Counted from the stretch's first letter, positions 33,149 through 43,143 are shown. The stretch is DNA of 64,000 bases from Flavobacterium sp. NKUCC04_CG (GCF_019345525.1 NZ_JAHKRA010000002.1:62001-126000), one strand, 5' to 3'. Numbers and translations are program-made. Notes: generated by a model from the letters alone, not told the origin.

Positions 33149-36100
33149 ATGGATAAAAAAATTTTTGCCTTTTTTTCGTCTACCCGACTGATGGCTGTTT
33201 TATTTATTGTGTTTGCTGCTGCATTGGGTATTGGAACCTTTATTGAAGACCGCTACAATACGGATACAGCTAGAATCATGATATATAATGCCAAATGGTT
33301 CGAAGCCATTATGCTTATTTTCGTTTTTAACTTTATCGGTAATATCAAGCGTTACCAACTGCACAAAAAAGAAAAATGGGCTACTTTATTATTACACTTG
33401 TCCTTTATTTTGATTCTAACCGGTGCATTTGTTACCAGATACATCAGTTTTGAAGGAATGATGCCGATTCGCGAAGGTGAGGCATCCAACCATTTTTTTT
33501 CTGACAAAACGTTTTTAACAGTTATGGCTGATGGAGACTATCAGGGAGAGATGAAGCGATTGACTTTTGAAGAACCCAAATTGATGTCTGCCGCAACAGA
33601 TAATTACTTCAAAATGAAAAAGGAATTCAATGGAATTCCCTTTGAAATAGAGTATAAAGACTACATCATGGGGGCTACAGAAGAAATTCAAGCCGATGAA
33701 AAAGGAGTGTATTTTTTAAAAATGGTAGAATCTGGCGATGGAGATCGACACGAACATTTTTTAAAAGAAGGAGAAGTTACCAGTATTCACAATGTACTGT
33801 TTGCCTTTAACCAACCCACTGCTGGTGCTATCAATATTCATAAAGAAGGTGACAATTATAGTATAGACACGCCTTTTGAAGGTGACTTTATGCGAATGGC
33901 AGATCAATTTAAAGGTGTAGTCGAAAAAGACAGCAAACAAGAATTGATGTTCCGTTCTTTATATAATGTAGCTGGAGCTCAATTCGTATTTCCAGAATTG
34001 CCTGCTAAAGGTAAAATCGTACTAAAATCAAGTGACGACTATAAAGATAATCGTGCTGAAAATGCTTTAATTCTAACAGTTCGCTCACAAGGGCAAGAAC
34101 AAGAAGTTACTTTAAAAGGAAATAAAGGTCGTATGGGAGTACCTGCATCTATCCAATTGGGTGATTTGGAATTCACCATGATGTTTGGTAGTAAAACTTA
34201 CGAAACCCCCTTTAAAATTCAATTGAATAAATTTATCGCTGCTAAATATCCAGGTACTGAAAAAAGTTATTCTGCTTTTGAAAGTCAAGTAACTGTAATT
34301 GCACCAGACGAACAATTTGACGCGCGTATATTCATGAATAACGTATTAGATTATAAGGGATACCGCTTTTTCCAAGCTCAATTTGACGAAGATGAAAAGG
34401 GAACCATTTTATCGGTGAATCACGACTGGTGGGGAACTTGGATTACTTATATTGGTTATACCTTTTTATACATTGCTATGTTAGCTATTTTATTCGACCG
34501 CAACACCCGTTTTAACGATTTGAGAAAAAAACTTAACAAAGTGAGAGAAAAGAAAGCCAAACTATTGACCGTGTTGATTTTGTTTTGCACTTTCGGTGTT
34601 TTTGCACAAAACAATCACAATCACAATATTCCCAATCTTCCACAACTAGACTCGTTACTGAACGCAAGTAAGGTTACGGAAGAACACGCGGCTCACTTCG
34701 GCTCTTTGGTTATTCAAGATGCCGGTGGTCGTATGAAACCGATCAATACATTCTCTTCTGAATTATTGAGAAAAGTGAGTAAATCTGATCATTATAAAAC
34801 CATGAATTCCGATCAAGTTTTCTTATCCATGTCTCAATTTCCACAATTGTGGTACAATGTTCCTTTAATCGAGTTAAAAAGAGGAAACGACAGTTTAAGA
34901 GCCACCATCGGAGTAGATAAAAAAGCAAAATTTGCTGCTTTAGTACAATTTTTCGACGACAAAGGAAATTACAAATTAAGTAAATCACTTGACGATGCCA
35001 ATCACGCAGGTGTAAAAAATCAGTTTCAAAAAGATTTTATTGAAGTAGATACTCGTGTCAACTTATTGTATTCGGCATTAAGCGGAAAAATATTAACGAT
35101 TTTCCCTATTCCTGGCGACAGTAATAACAAATGGGTTTCATATTTAGAACTTAATGAGGCAGGATTAAAAGGAATGGACTCTCTGTACACCAAAGAAATT
35201 CTTCCTCTCTATATGACTTCTCTTTTAAAAAGTATAGAAACAAAGGATTACAAAGCAGCTGATGAGTTTTTGAATTCCCTACACGGTTTTCAAAAGAAAT
35301 ACGGTGCTGCTGTAATGCCATCAGATAACAAGGTTAAGGCAGAATTATTGTACAACAAATACGATGTATTCAAAACCCTCTACTCCTACTATATGTTAGC
35401 AGCTGTAGTGATGTTTATATTTATCATTATTCAAATTGTAAAACCTGCAAAATTTGCTCTTACAAGTATTAAAATATTAACCGTAGTAACTTGGTTTTTA
35501 TTCGCTGCCCATACACTTGGTTTGGCGATGCGCTGGTATGTTTCTGGACATGCACCTTGGAGTGATGCCTATGAATCGATGATTTACGTAGGTTGGGCAA
35601 CCATGTTATTCGGTTTGATTTTCGGTCGAAAATCAGAATTAACCATTGCTGCAACTGCATTTGTCGCCGGAATGATTCTCTGGACGGCACATTTAAACTG
35701 GATGGATCCCTCTATTGCAAACCTTCAACCCGTTTTAAATTCGTATTGGTTAATGATCCACGTTGCTGTAATTGTAGCGAGTTACGGTCCCTTTACCCTT
35801 GGAATGATTTTGGGTATAGTAGCTTTAATTTTAATGTTGTTTACCAACAGTAAAAACAAAGCAAAAATGGAGCTCAATATCAAAGAGATTACCTATATCA
35901 ACGAAATGGCATTGACGGTGGGCTTAGTCCTATTAACCATTGGAAACTTCTTAGGAGGACAATGGGCCAATGAAAGCTGGGGACGCTACTGGGGATGGGA
36001 CCCTAAAGAAACTTGGGCATTAGTTAGTATTATGGTTTATGCCTTTGTAATCCACATGCGTTTTGTTCCTTCTTTAAGAGGAACCTGGATTTATAATCTA

Positions 36101-36289
36101 ATTAGCATCTTGGCTTTCTACGCTATCGTTATGACCTATTTTGGAGTAAACTTCTACCTAACCGGATTGCACTCTTATGCTAAAGGTGAAAAAATTGTTA
36201 CTCCCGATTTTATTTATATTTCGATTGCCGCAATCGGCCTATTGGGATTGTTTTCCTACTTTAAATATAAAAAGTATTTTAAGAAATAA
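33149..36289 (+). CDS. Cytochrome c biogenesis protein, ResB-ResC (CcsBA) fusion
   Basis: A 1046-residue membrane protein of System II cytochrome c maturation that moves heme across the membrane and attaches it to apocytochromes. The N-terminal ResB part has three helices in the first ~110 residues and a large periplasmic domain, then a helix near 435-455. A second periplasmic segment follows, then the ResC/CcsA part with multiple helices and the heme-binding WWD-type motif WGRYWGWDPKETWALV. Fusion of the two is standard in Bacteroidota. The ATG at 33149 is chosen because the frame's earlier TTG lies inside the promoter. Single-gene transcript ending at a terminator. Confidence 0.93.
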   Translation: MDKKIFAFFSSTRLMAVLFIVFAAALGIGTFIEDRYNTDTARIMIYNAKWFEAIMLIFVFNFIGNIKRYQLHKKEKWATLLLHLSFILILTGAFVTRYISFEGMMPIREGEASNHFFSDKTFLTVMADGDYQGEMKRLTFEEPKLMSAATDNYFKMKKEFNGIPFEIEYKDYIMGATEEIQADEKGVYFLKMVESGDGDRHEHFLKEGEVTSIHNVLFAFNQPTAGAINIHKEGDNYSIDTPFEGDFMRMADQFKGVVEKDSKQELMFRSLYNVAGAQFVFPELPAKGKIVLKSSDDYKDNRAENALILTVRSQGQEQEVTLKGNKGRMGVPASIQLGDLEFTMMFGSKTYETPFKIQLNKFIAAKYPGTEKSYSAFESQVTVIAPDEQFDARIFMNNVLDYKGYRFFQAQFDEDEKGTILSVNHDWWGTWITYIGYTFLYIAMLAILFDRNTRFNDLRKKLNKVREKKAKLLTVLILFCTFGVFAQNNHNHNIPNLPQLDSLLNASKVTEEHAAHFGSLVIQDAGGRMKPINTFSSELLRKVSKSDHYKTMNSDQVFLSMSQFPQLWYNVPLIELKRGNDSLRATIGVDKKAKFAALVQFFDDKGNYKLSKSLDDANHAGVKNQFQKDFIEVDTRVNLLYSALSGKILTIFPIPGDSNNKWVSYLELNEAGLKGMDSLYTKEILPLYMTSLLKSIETKDYKAADEFLNSLHGFQKKYGAAVMPSDNKVKAELLYNKYDVFKTLYSYYMLAAVVMFIFIIIQIVKPAKFALTSIKILTVVTWFLFAAHTLGLAMRWYVSGHAPWSDAYESMIYVGWATMLFGLIFGRKSELTIAATAFVAGMILWTAHLNWMDPSIANLQPVLNSYWLMIHVAVIVASYGPFTLGMILGIVALILMLFTNSKNKAKMELNIKEITYINEMALTVGLVLLTIGNFLGGQWANESWGRYWGWDPKETWALVSIMVYAFVIHMRFVPSLRGTWIYNLISILAFYAIVMTYFGVNFYLTGLHSYAKGEKIVTPDFIYISIAAIGLLGLFSYFKYKKYFKK

Positions 36290-36300
36290 ACGATTTTATC

Positions 36301-36335
36301 AAAAACACTCGATGCTACATCGGGTGTTTTTTTTT
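36301..36335 (+). terminator. Terminator of the cytochrome c biogenesis gene
   Basis: ACACTCGATG pairs with CATCGGGTGT (one G-U) around a three-base loop, followed by nine T. Confidence 0.85.
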
Positions 36336-36525
36336 ATTCTATAAGTAGCCAATATCTAGACCTAAGACCTTAAGCTTACTTAAGAAAAGCTATTGAACTC
36401 AGTTGCCAGTAGCTACAGCAATTATATAACAAACAAAACGTGCTGAATAGCTTATAACGAAACCGCTTATGGCTGTACTTATACTTGGGAAGCATTTGCT
36501 TTAAAAACCCGTATAAACCAAAAAA

Positions 36526-36543
36526 AGCTACCTCTCGGTAGCT
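36526..36543 (-). terminator. Terminator of the small porin gene
   Basis: AGCTACC (36526-36532) pairs with GGTAGCT (36537-36543); on the minus strand a run of T follows. The roughly 190 bases between this and the terminator at 36301-36335 hold no recognisable gene. Confidence 0.8.
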
Positions 36544-36577
36544 CTTTCATCTGTGAAATATTTTAAAGTAAAGTTAC

Positions 36578-37183
36578 TTATTTTCCTAAGAAAATTTGAA
36601 AACCAACAGCAACTCCTAAACCATTTTGCGCCGATGCTGTAGAAGCATTAGATTTACTATAGTTGTATCCAACCTCTGCCTCTAAAGCAACGTTACGAGA
36701 TACAAAGTGAGAATAACCTAATCCCACACCAAAGGCAAAAGAAGTTTCATTATTGTTTTCTCCTGTTGCAGAAGCACCACTAATACCCAATTTACCATTT
36801 CCATAGAATCTACCAGTTTCACTAGCTCCTTCAGGGAAATAATAACGAGCAAAAGGCATAAAGGTATAATTCCATACATTATCACCACCTTTAACCGTTT
36901 GGAAACCTACTCCGGTTTCTAAACCAATCGCAATACCATCTGTAACAAAATACCCAGCTTTTGGCATTACATTAATGTTGAAGTTTTCTCCTTCAAAACT
37001 GTAACCCAAAGATCCAACCGCTCCTCCTACCATCCAATTCCCTTTTTTAATAGGACTCATTCCTACTTTTTCGGATAATTTAGGAGCCTCAATAGAGTTA
37101 ATTGTTGATTTAACTGTGGACTGAGCGTTTGCCGATACTAATCCGCCTAATACTAAAGCAGACATCAAAAATAAATTTTTCAT
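36578..37183 (-). CDS. Small outer-membrane beta-barrel protein (porin/OmpW-like)
   Basis: A 201-residue exported protein. A signal peptide ends at SANAQS (about residue 21), then after a short linker alternating Gly/aromatic beta-strands of the outer_membrane beta-barrel type (GGAVGSLGYSFEG, GLETGVGFQTV, FGVGLGYSHFV, EAEVGYNYS), closing with FQIFLGK. Eight strands are likely. No specific function can be assigned. Monocistronic, with a long AT-rich upstream region. Confidence 0.82.
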   Translation of the reverse strand: MKNLFLMSALVLGGLVSANAQSTVKSTINSIEAPKLSEKVGMSPIKKGNWMVGGAVGSLGYSFEGENFNINVMPKAGYFVTDGIAIGLETGVGFQTVKGGDNVWNYTFMPFARYYFPEGASETGRFYGNGKLGISGASATGENNNETSFAFGVGLGYSHFVSRNVALEAEVGYNYSKSNASTASAQNGLGVAVGFQIFLGK

Positions 37184-37393
37184 AGAATTACTTTTTTAAA
37201 GTTTTAGTTAAATAATGAAATTTAATTATTACTAATTTAAGGAATTTTAAATTTAATAACTAATAAAATTCAAAATAAAAATTATTTATTTGATTAGTAA
37301 TAATACAAACATCATACCACATTGGAGTAATTTTTAAAAAATTATATTAAATTCCTTTAACTTTACATAATTTCCAATAAATAATACATTTAC

Positions 37394-37549
37394 CTATTCC
37401 TGGTTATTCTCATTCTGAGAAGCGTGGTATTTCCTAGTAATTTCCTTGATTTTCTGTTTGCGTTCGAGTTCCGCATCTTTGATTTTACGTTTCTTTTGGT
37501 CCTCCTTTTTCTTGTGGTTTAATCGGTTGGTTTCATTTCTTCTACTCAT
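37394..37549 (-). CDS. 51-residue basic, helical small protein
   Basis: ATG at 37549 lies inside the last codons of the 37542-38093 gene (eight-base overlap) and runs 51 codons to TAG at 37394. The product begins MSRRNETNRLNHKKK and is rich in Lys, Glu and Gln with a regular charged pattern, predicting one long soluble helix. No family is recognised. Overlap with the upstream gene and absence of an alternative feature support a real gene. A nucleic-acid-binding or ribosome-associated role would fit the charge, but this is a guess. Confidence 0.55.
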   Translation of the reverse strand: MSRRNETNRLNHKKKEDQKKRKIKDAELERKQKIKEITRKYHASQNENNQE

Positions 37550-38093
37550 TTGCTAACTCTCGTTTTATTTGCATTAAACTTTTATCGGTGGTTATCATTT
37601 CCCCAATTATGATTTTTCTTGTGGAAATAATATCCACTATATCTAAATATTTTGCCCAATCATCGGCAAGTAATATTTCTTTAATTTGCTTGATTCGCTT
37701 AGCCGTTTCAGTTGCTGATCTAAAAATAATAGACAATTTCTCATTGGGCGATAAACTTCCTTTATGTTGATACAAGACTTCTTGCTTGTCAAAATCCACT
37801 ATGATAAAAAATAGTTTTTCGCTTTCATTATTGGGATAAAAATCCGACCAAAGTGCATATCCCCACTTATAGCCATTTTGCAGCTTGCCGACGCTGATTA
37901 AACGCCAACGGCAATTCGCCGCCCTCCCCCAGTGGTTGGAATATCTAAAAACGCCTAAATCATCAAAATAATAAGTACTTCCCGATTCGCTTTTATAATT
38001 AGCGGATTTCGCGGGCACAGCATCAGCCATTACTTCGCGAAATTCACAAAAGGTATGTTTAAAAAAATTGTAACGGTTATATTTTTTCATCAA
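37542..38093 (-). CDS. Conserved hypothetical protein
   Basis: A 183-residue soluble protein without a recognised domain. Notable is a central aromatic- and Arg-rich stretch, YYFDDLGVFRYSNHWGRAANCRWRL, followed by a beta-rich section (FFIIVDFDKQEVLY) and a helical C-terminus. No signal peptide or transmembrane segment. It lies two bases after pncA on the same strand and overlaps the 51-codon ORF, so the three form an operon. Confidence 0.65.
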   Translation of the reverse strand: MMKKYNRYNFFKHTFCEFREVMADAVPAKSANYKSESGSTYYFDDLGVFRYSNHWGRAANCRWRLISVGKLQNGYKWGYALWSDFYPNNESEKLFFIIVDFDKQEVLYQHKGSLSPNEKLSIIFRSATETAKRIKQIKEILLADDWAKYLDIVDIISTRKIIIGEMITTDKSLMQIKRELANE

Positions 38094-38095
38094 TC

Positions 38096-38707
38096 CTATA
38101 GGGCTGCTTTATCATTTATAATTCTTATTCCCTTTTCAATCATCACCGCTTTGGCTTCCTCCAAGCCTTCTTTAGAGATAGCCTGTGTTGCAAAATTTAA
38201 AAAATAAGTCTTAAATCCTGCTGCCGCTGCATCCATAGCTGAGTAATAAACACAAAAGTCCGCTGCTAAGCCCGCTATATAAACCTCTTTAATTTGACGA
38301 CCTAGTAGGTAGGCAGCCAATCCAGTATCCTTGCGTTTTCCATTGTCGAAAAAGCCACTGTAGGAATCGACAGTACTATCCATGCCCTTCCTAAAAATAG
38401 CCTCTACGCATTTGGAATCCCAAGCCGTTGAGAATTCGGCACCTGCGGTATTTTGCACACAATGAACCGGCCAAAGTACTTGCGGCAATCCGTGTAAATC
38501 AATGAGATCGTAAGTTTTATGATCGGGATGTTCCGAAGCAAAACTCTGATGGTTATACGGATGCCAATCCTGAGTAGCTACGACTAAATCGAAATACGGT
38601 TGAATCTCATTAATAATCGGTATAATTTTATTGCTATCGGGAACCGCTAAGGCGCCCTCTTCTAAAAAATCATTTTGAAGATCTACTACTATCAATGCTG
38701 TCATCAC
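38096..38707 (-). CDS. pncA: Nicotinamidase/pyrazinamidase
   Basis: A 203-residue isochorismatase-fold amidase converting nicotinamide to nicotinate for NAD salvage. Catalytic triad: Asp9 in VVDLQNDF, the Lys in FRKGMDST and Cys in GLAADFCVYYSA. Metal ligands lie in DWHPYNHQSF and EHPDH. The VHCVQNTAGAEF segment (cis-peptide region) is typical. Either of the first two Met codons could be the start. First gene of a short operon with two hypothetical genes. Confidence 0.94.
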   Translation of the reverse strand: MMTALIVVDLQNDFLEEGALAVPDSNKIIPIINEIQPYFDLVVATQDWHPYNHQSFASEHPDHKTYDLIDLHGLPQVLWPVHCVQNTAGAEFSTAWDSKCVEAIFRKGMDSTVDSYSGFFDNGKRKDTGLAAYLLGRQIKEVYIAGLAADFCVYYSAMDAAAAGFKTYFLNFATQAISKEGLEEAKAVMIEKGIRIINDKAAL

Positions 38708-38722
38708 TTATTCTTTAAAAAA

Positions 38723-38746
38723 AACTCGCTCTAAAAAGAGCGAGTT
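38723..38746 (-). terminator. Terminator of rocD
   Basis: Perfect 10-bp stem AACTCGCTCT (38723-38732) with AGAGCGAGTT (38737-38746); the minus strand continues with a T-run. It separates rocD from pncA. Confidence 0.88.
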
Positions 38747-38760
38747 AGTTCAACATACTA

Positions 38761-39999
38761 TTATTTTTCAAATGTTTTTAAGGTCTCCACGATGATTCGA
38801 ACACAATCTAAAATTTGTTCTTCATTCATCACCAACGGAGGTGCAAAACGGATAATATTACCATGTGTCGGTTTGGCTAACAAACCATTGTCGCGCAAGG
38901 CCAAACAAATGTTCCAGGCTGTATCACTTTCCTCTGTATCATTGATTAGGATTGCATTTAACAAACCTTTACCTCTAACCAAATTACAGATTGTACTGTT
39001 TTCTATATATTCGTTTAGTTTAGATCGAAACAGTTGCCCTAAAGTTTCTGCATTCTCTGCTAAATTTTCTTCTTCAACCACTTCCAATGCGGCAATAGCT
39101 ACCGCAGCCGCTATCGGATTTCCACCAAAAGTAGAACCGTGCTGTCCCGGTTTGATTACTCCCATGATTTCGTCATTTGCCAATACAGCAGATACGGGAT
39201 AAGCACCTCCAGAAAGCGCTTTACCCAAAACCAGTATATCCGGTTTTACATTTTCATGGTCCACAGCCAAAAGTCTTCCCGTTCTAGCGATACCGGTTTG
39301 AACTTCATCAGCTATAAACAGAACCTTATGTTGTTCACATAAAGCTTTCGCCTGAGCCAAGTAACCCTCAGATGGAACAAAAACTCCAGCCTCACCTTGT
39401 ATCGGTTCTACTAGAAAACCAGCGATATCCTTATTTGCCTCTAAAGTATTTTTTAACGCTTCAATATTATTGTATTCAATGGCTATAAATCCCTCTGTAA
39501 AAGGACCGTAGTTTTTACGAGCATCCGGATCATTAGAAAACGAAATAATGGTAGTGGTACGTCCGTGGAAATTGTTTTCACAAACCACAATTTTTGCTTG
39601 ATTTTCAGCTATCCCTTTCTTTTCATAAGCCCATTTACGGCATAATTTTAAAGCGGTTTCGACAGCCTCTGCACCCGAATTCATCGGTAACACTTTGTCA
39701 AATCCGAAAACTTCTGTTATTTTCTTTTCATAAACCCCTAACTTATCGTTGTAAAACGCTCTTGAAGTCAGCATTAAAGTTTGTGCTTGATTCGTTAATG
39801 CAGCAACAATTTTCGGATGACAATGACCTTGATTAACAGCAGAGTACGCAGATAGAAAATCATAATATTTTTTCCCCTCTACATCCCAAACATATACGCC
39901 TTCTCCCTTGGTCAATACAACCGGTAAAGGGTGATAATTATGGGCTCCATATTTGTCTTCTAACGCAATAATCTCCTGTGAAGTTAATTTTTGTGACAT
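38761..39999 (-). CDS. rocD: Ornithine--oxo-acid transaminase
   Basis: A 412-residue class III aminotransferase forming glutamate-5-semialdehyde from ornithine. N-terminal [18 protein letters not shown] and [16 protein letters not shown] are typical of ornithine aminotransferase. PLP residues: GAEAVETA loop, Asp in [14 protein letters not shown] and Lys in [16 protein letters not shown]. Length matches the family. Monocistronic: a terminator follows and about 220 bases separate it from the divergent rlmD gene. Confidence 0.93.
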   Translation of the reverse strand: MSQKLTSQEIIALEDKYGAHNYHPLPVVLTKGEGVYVWDVEGKKYYDFLSAYSAVNQGHCHPKIVAALTNQAQTLMLTSRAFYNDKLGVYEKKITEVFGFDKVLPMNSGAEAVETALKLCRKWAYEKKGIAENQAKIVVCENNFHGRTTTIISFSNDPDARKNYGPFTEGFIAIEYNNIEALKNTLEANKDIAGFLVEPIQGEAGVFVPSEGYLAQAKALCEQHKVLFIADEVQTGIARTGRLLAVDHENVKPDILVLGKALSGGAYPVSAVLANDEIMGVIKPGQHGSTFGGNPIAAAVAIAALEVVEEENLAENAETLGQLFRSKLNEYIENSTICNLVRGKGLLNAILINDTEESDTAWNICLALRDNGLLAKPTHGNIIRFAPPLVMNEEQILDCVRIIVETLKTFEK

Positions 40000-40207
40000 T
40001 GTTTTAATATTTTGAATTAGTAGTCTATAAATTATACTGCAAATTACTCAAAAAATAAGAAAAAAACCTATTCTTTAAGGTAAAACAGCAAGGGCGCGAA
40101 GAAGATTTTACGAGATCATACACACATCAATTTCATTGAGTTATTAAGATTAAAAATGAATAATCAATTATTTTATTTCAAAAGAAGTAATAAATCAAAC
40201 AAAGAGT

Positions 40208-40215
40208 TATTTTTG
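40208..40215 (+). promoter_or_regulatory. Promoter -7 element of rlmD, implying a nearly leaderless mRNA
   Basis: TATTTTTG matches TAnnTTTG and ends five bases before the ATG at 40220, so transcription would start at or within a few bases of the start codon. Confidence 0.55.
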
Positions 40216-40219
40216 CGGC

Positions 40220-41635
40220 ATGAGAAAAAAGACAGAAAGAATCGTATTCGAAAACGTAGAAGTCCTTGATGCAGGTGCAAAAGGCGTTTCGGTAGCTAAG
40301 GCCCCAGATGGAAAAGTAATTTTTATTCCAAATGTAGTTCCCGGGGATGTAGTAGATGTGCAAACCGTTAAAAAACGCAAGGCGTATTATGAAGGAAAAG
40401 CCATCAACATTCATCAACTTTCAGAACACCGAATTGAAGCGGTTTGTAAACACTTTGGTGCTTGCGGTGGTTGCAAATGGCAAAACATGAATTACAACCA
40501 ACAGTTGTTTTATAAAAACCAGGAGGTTTACAACAACCTTAAGCGAATTGGTAAAATAGAATTACCAGAATTTGAACCTATTGCAGCATCTGAAAAAACC
40601 TTTTTCTATCGCAATAAAATGGAGTTCTCGTTTTCAAATGCGCGTTGGTTAACTGACGATGAAGTTCAAAGTGGTGAAGAATTTGGTAAAGAAAATGCTT
40701 TGGGATTCCATATTCCAAAAATGTGGGATAAAATTCTAGACATTCAAAAATGCCATTTACAGCAGGACCCTTCCAACGACATTAGAAATGAGGTGAGACG
40801 TTTTGCCAACGCCAACAACATTGCCTTTTTTAATCCAAGAGAAAATAGTGGGCTATTGCGTACATTAATGATCCGTACCGCTTCTACGGGAGAGATTATG
40901 GTATTGATACAGTTCTTTTACGAAAACAAAGTAGAACGGGAACTATTAATGAATTTCTTAGCGGAACGCTTTCCTGAAATTACCTCACTTCAATATGTGG
41001 TTAATGGAAAAGCCAACGACACCATCTACGATCAACAAGTAAAACTTTTTAAAGGTCGCGATTATATTTTGGAAGAAATGGAAGGATTAAAGTTTAGCAT
41101 TAATGCAAAATCATTCTATCAAACCAATTCCGATCAGGCTTACGAATTATATAAAATTACAAGAGATTACGCTGGATTGACGGGAAATGAAATCGTATAT
41201 GATTTATATACTGGTACGGGAACAATTGCCCAATTTGTTTCGAAATTAGCCAAAAAAGTAATTGGCGTAGAAGCCGTTCCCGAAGCGATAGAAGATGCCA
41301 AATTAAATGCAACTCGCAACGAGATTACCAACTGTGAATTTTATGTTGGAGATATGAAAAATGTATTTAATGACTCCTTTATCGAAGAACACGGTCATCC
41401 TGATGTCATCATTACCGATCCTCCAAGAGACGGTATGCACAAAGACGTAGTCGCGCAAATTTTAAAAATTGCGCCTCAAAAAATCGTTTATGTAAGTTGT
41501 AATTCTGCAACTCAAGCACGTGATTTGGCCTTGATGGATGAAATGTATCAAGTAACTAGAGTTCGTCCAGTCGATATGTTTCCACAAACCCATCACGTCG
41601 AAAATGTTGTTTTATTAGAAAAGAGAAGTTTATAA
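40220..41635 (+). CDS. rlmD: 23S rRNA (uracil-5-)-methyltransferase (RlmD/RumA family)
   Basis: A 471-residue tRNA/rRNA m5U methyltransferase. N-terminal TRAM domain (about 1-65), then the [4Fe-4S] motif CKHFGACGGC with the fourth Cys in IQKCHLQ. Methyltransferase motifs: YDLYTGTGTIAQF (SAM site), TDPPRDGMHKD, and the nucleophile region IVYVSCNSATQARDL with catalytic Cys. The general base Glu near the end (HHVENVVLLEK) is present. The exact uridine (U1939 in E. coli) is by family. Ends at a terminator. Confidence 0.93.
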   Translation: MRKKTERIVFENVEVLDAGAKGVSVAKAPDGKVIFIPNVVPGDVVDVQTVKKRKAYYEGKAINIHQLSEHRIEAVCKHFGACGGCKWQNMNYNQQLFYKNQEVYNNLKRIGKIELPEFEPIAASEKTFFYRNKMEFSFSNARWLTDDEVQSGEEFGKENALGFHIPKMWDKILDIQKCHLQQDPSNDIRNEVRRFANANNIAFFNPRENSGLLRTLMIRTASTGEIMVLIQFFYENKVERELLMNFLAERFPEITSLQYVVNGKANDTIYDQQVKLFKGRDYILEEMEGLKFSINAKSFYQTNSDQAYELYKITRDYAGLTGNEIVYDLYTGTGTIAQFVSKLAKKVIGVEAVPEAIEDAKLNATRNEITNCEFYVGDMKNVFNDSFIEEHGHPDVIITDPPRDGMHKDVVAQILKIAPQKIVYVSCNSATQARDLALMDEMYQVTRVRPVDMFPQTHHVENVVLLEKRSL

Positions 41636-41709
41636 TTAAAAACAATTGATTTTAGGGGTCCCTGTTCGCAAGTTTAGAGTCCCAAATCGTATTTTTATAA
41701 CTTATATTA

Positions 41710-41738
41710 AAAAAGCATTGCTATTTGCAATGCTTTTT
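41710..41738 (+). terminator. Terminator after rlmD
   Basis: Perfect 12-bp stem AAAAAGCATTGC (41710-41721) with GCAATGCTTTTT (41727-41738), five-base loop. Confidence 0.85.
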
Positions 41739-41887
41739 CTTTATGATGCCTTTAGATTTATTACTTTTGAAGAATTAAAAAAACAACAATACCCTAGTGT
41801 TTAAAAAAGCAGTCGTACAATTGTTGTGTTTATAATATTTTGATATAAAAGGCAAATCGATAAGATTAAAAAAAATAATTTCAAATT

Positions 41888-42406
41888 ATGAAAAAACTAG
41901 GTTTTTACAGTGGTGTGCTGTTAATCCTCTTGGCAATTAGCGGTTGTGAGAAAGATGATATTTGCGCAGAAACAACACCTACTACTCCCAGTATATTTAT
42001 CCGATTCTTCGATAGACTTGATCCTATACGGCCCAATTCTGCAGGGACTTTAGTCTGTTATGAAATTGGTAACCCTAAAAAAATACTGCGTTCGGGTAGT
42101 GAAGTTAAATTACCATTGCGTTTGGACAGCAATGAAACTACCTGGATTTTGGAATTGACTACGTTAAACAGCGCTGGTAAAGAAGATGTTAAAAAAGACA
42201 CTTTAACCTTTAAATACGGTATTGAAACTACTTATTTAAGCAAAGCTTGTGGGTATATAAATACCTTTAATTTAGTAGATAATTCGACAGCAAACCCCAA
42301 TCCTAAGTTAAACAAGGAAGGTCAAGGAAATTGGATTAATCGATTCCAACTTATGTCCACTAATATTAGTACAGAAATAGATGAGCACATTAAAATATAT
42401 TATTAG
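41888..42406 (+). CDS. DUF6452-type lipoprotein
   Basis: A 172-residue protein with a lipoprotein signal peptide: KK start, hydrophobic core and lipobox LAISGC with Cys20, followed by EKDDICAE. The mature part is beta-rich with two further Cys. Assignment to DUF6452 rests on the recognised position after rlmD and before a DUF6048-like gene in Flavobacteriaceae, plus the N-terminal pattern. Function unknown. It overlaps the next gene by 26 bases. Confidence 0.7.
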   Translation: MKKLGFYSGVLLILLAISGCEKDDICAETTPTTPSIFIRFFDRLDPIRPNSAGTLVCYEIGNPKKILRSGSEVKLPLRLDSNETTWILELTTLNSAGKEDVKKDTLTFKYGIETTYLSKACGYINTFNLVDNSTANPNPKLNKEGQGNWINRFQLMSTNISTEIDEHIKIYY

Positions 42407-43133
42407 TTTAGGGTTTGTTTGCCTTTCAAGTATCGGATCGGCCCAAGACACTATAACTCCCTTTTATCCACAGCGCTATGGCCTCCGTGTAGGTACTGAT
42501 TTATATCGAGCAGCTAGAAACTTTTATGACAAGGATTATAACGGATTTGAAATAGATGCCGACTATCGATTAAGCAAAAGATGGTTTGCAGCTGCTGAAT
42601 TGGGAAAGGAGAAAATCACTAAAGATGAAGATCAATTAAACTTCACCACCAACGGTAGCTTTATTAAAGTAGGTGTCGATTTTAATGCACATCAAAACTG
42701 GATGGATTTAGAAAATATGATTTATGCCGGTTTTAGATATGGTTTTTCTTCATTTTCTCAAAATCTCAATTCCTATACGATTTACAGTCCCAATTCCTAT
42801 TTTGACAAAACCTTGGAAACACCCAATAAAAAGTTTAGTGGATTAACGGCGCATTGGCTTGAATTTGTCGCTGGAATACGAACGCGAATTTTTGACAATG
42901 TTTTTCTGGGTTTTAGCGTTCGATTAAACGGCTTAGTCTATCAGAAAGAGCCTGAAAATTTTGAAAACTTATATATACCTGGCTATAACAAAAAGTATAG
43001 TGGCGGTATTGGAGTTGGCATGAATTATTCCATTTCATATTTAATACCTTTATACAAATCGCAAAAAGTAGTTATTCCCCCTGTTGAAGTAAATCCTTTA
43101 GAAGAAAGTAAACCGTCCACAAATAAAAAATAA
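42381..43133 (+). CDS. DUF6048-type outer-membrane protein
   Basis: A 250-residue exported protein with a signal peptide ending at GSAQD (about residue 22) and alternating beta-strands typical of a small outer-membrane barrel (RYGLRVGTDLYRAARNF, YAGFRYGFSSFSQN, GGIGVGMNYSISYLIPLY). The C-terminal tail PPVEVNPLEESKPSTNKK is probably periplasmic and disordered. The start overlaps the lipoprotein gene by 26 bases, so the pair is likely to work together at the outer membrane. Function unknown. Confidence 0.7.
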   Translation: MSTLKYIISLGFVCLSSIGSAQDTITPFYPQRYGLRVGTDLYRAARNFYDKDYNGFEIDADYRLSKRWFAAAELGKEKITKDEDQLNFTTNGSFIKVGVDFNAHQNWMDLENMIYAGFRYGFSSFSQNLNSYTIYSPNSYFDKTLETPNKKFSGLTAHWLEFVAGIRTRIFDNVFLGFSVRLNGLVYQKEPENFENLYIPGYNKKYSGGIGVGMNYSISYLIPLYKSQKVVIPPVEVNPLEESKPSTNKK

Positions 43134-43143
43134 AATATTGACT

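Noticed and set aside
38792..39202. 136-residue frame antisense to rocD
   Set aside because: Shadow of a well-conserved aminotransferase; Ser- and Leu-rich translation typical of reverse-complement artefacts.
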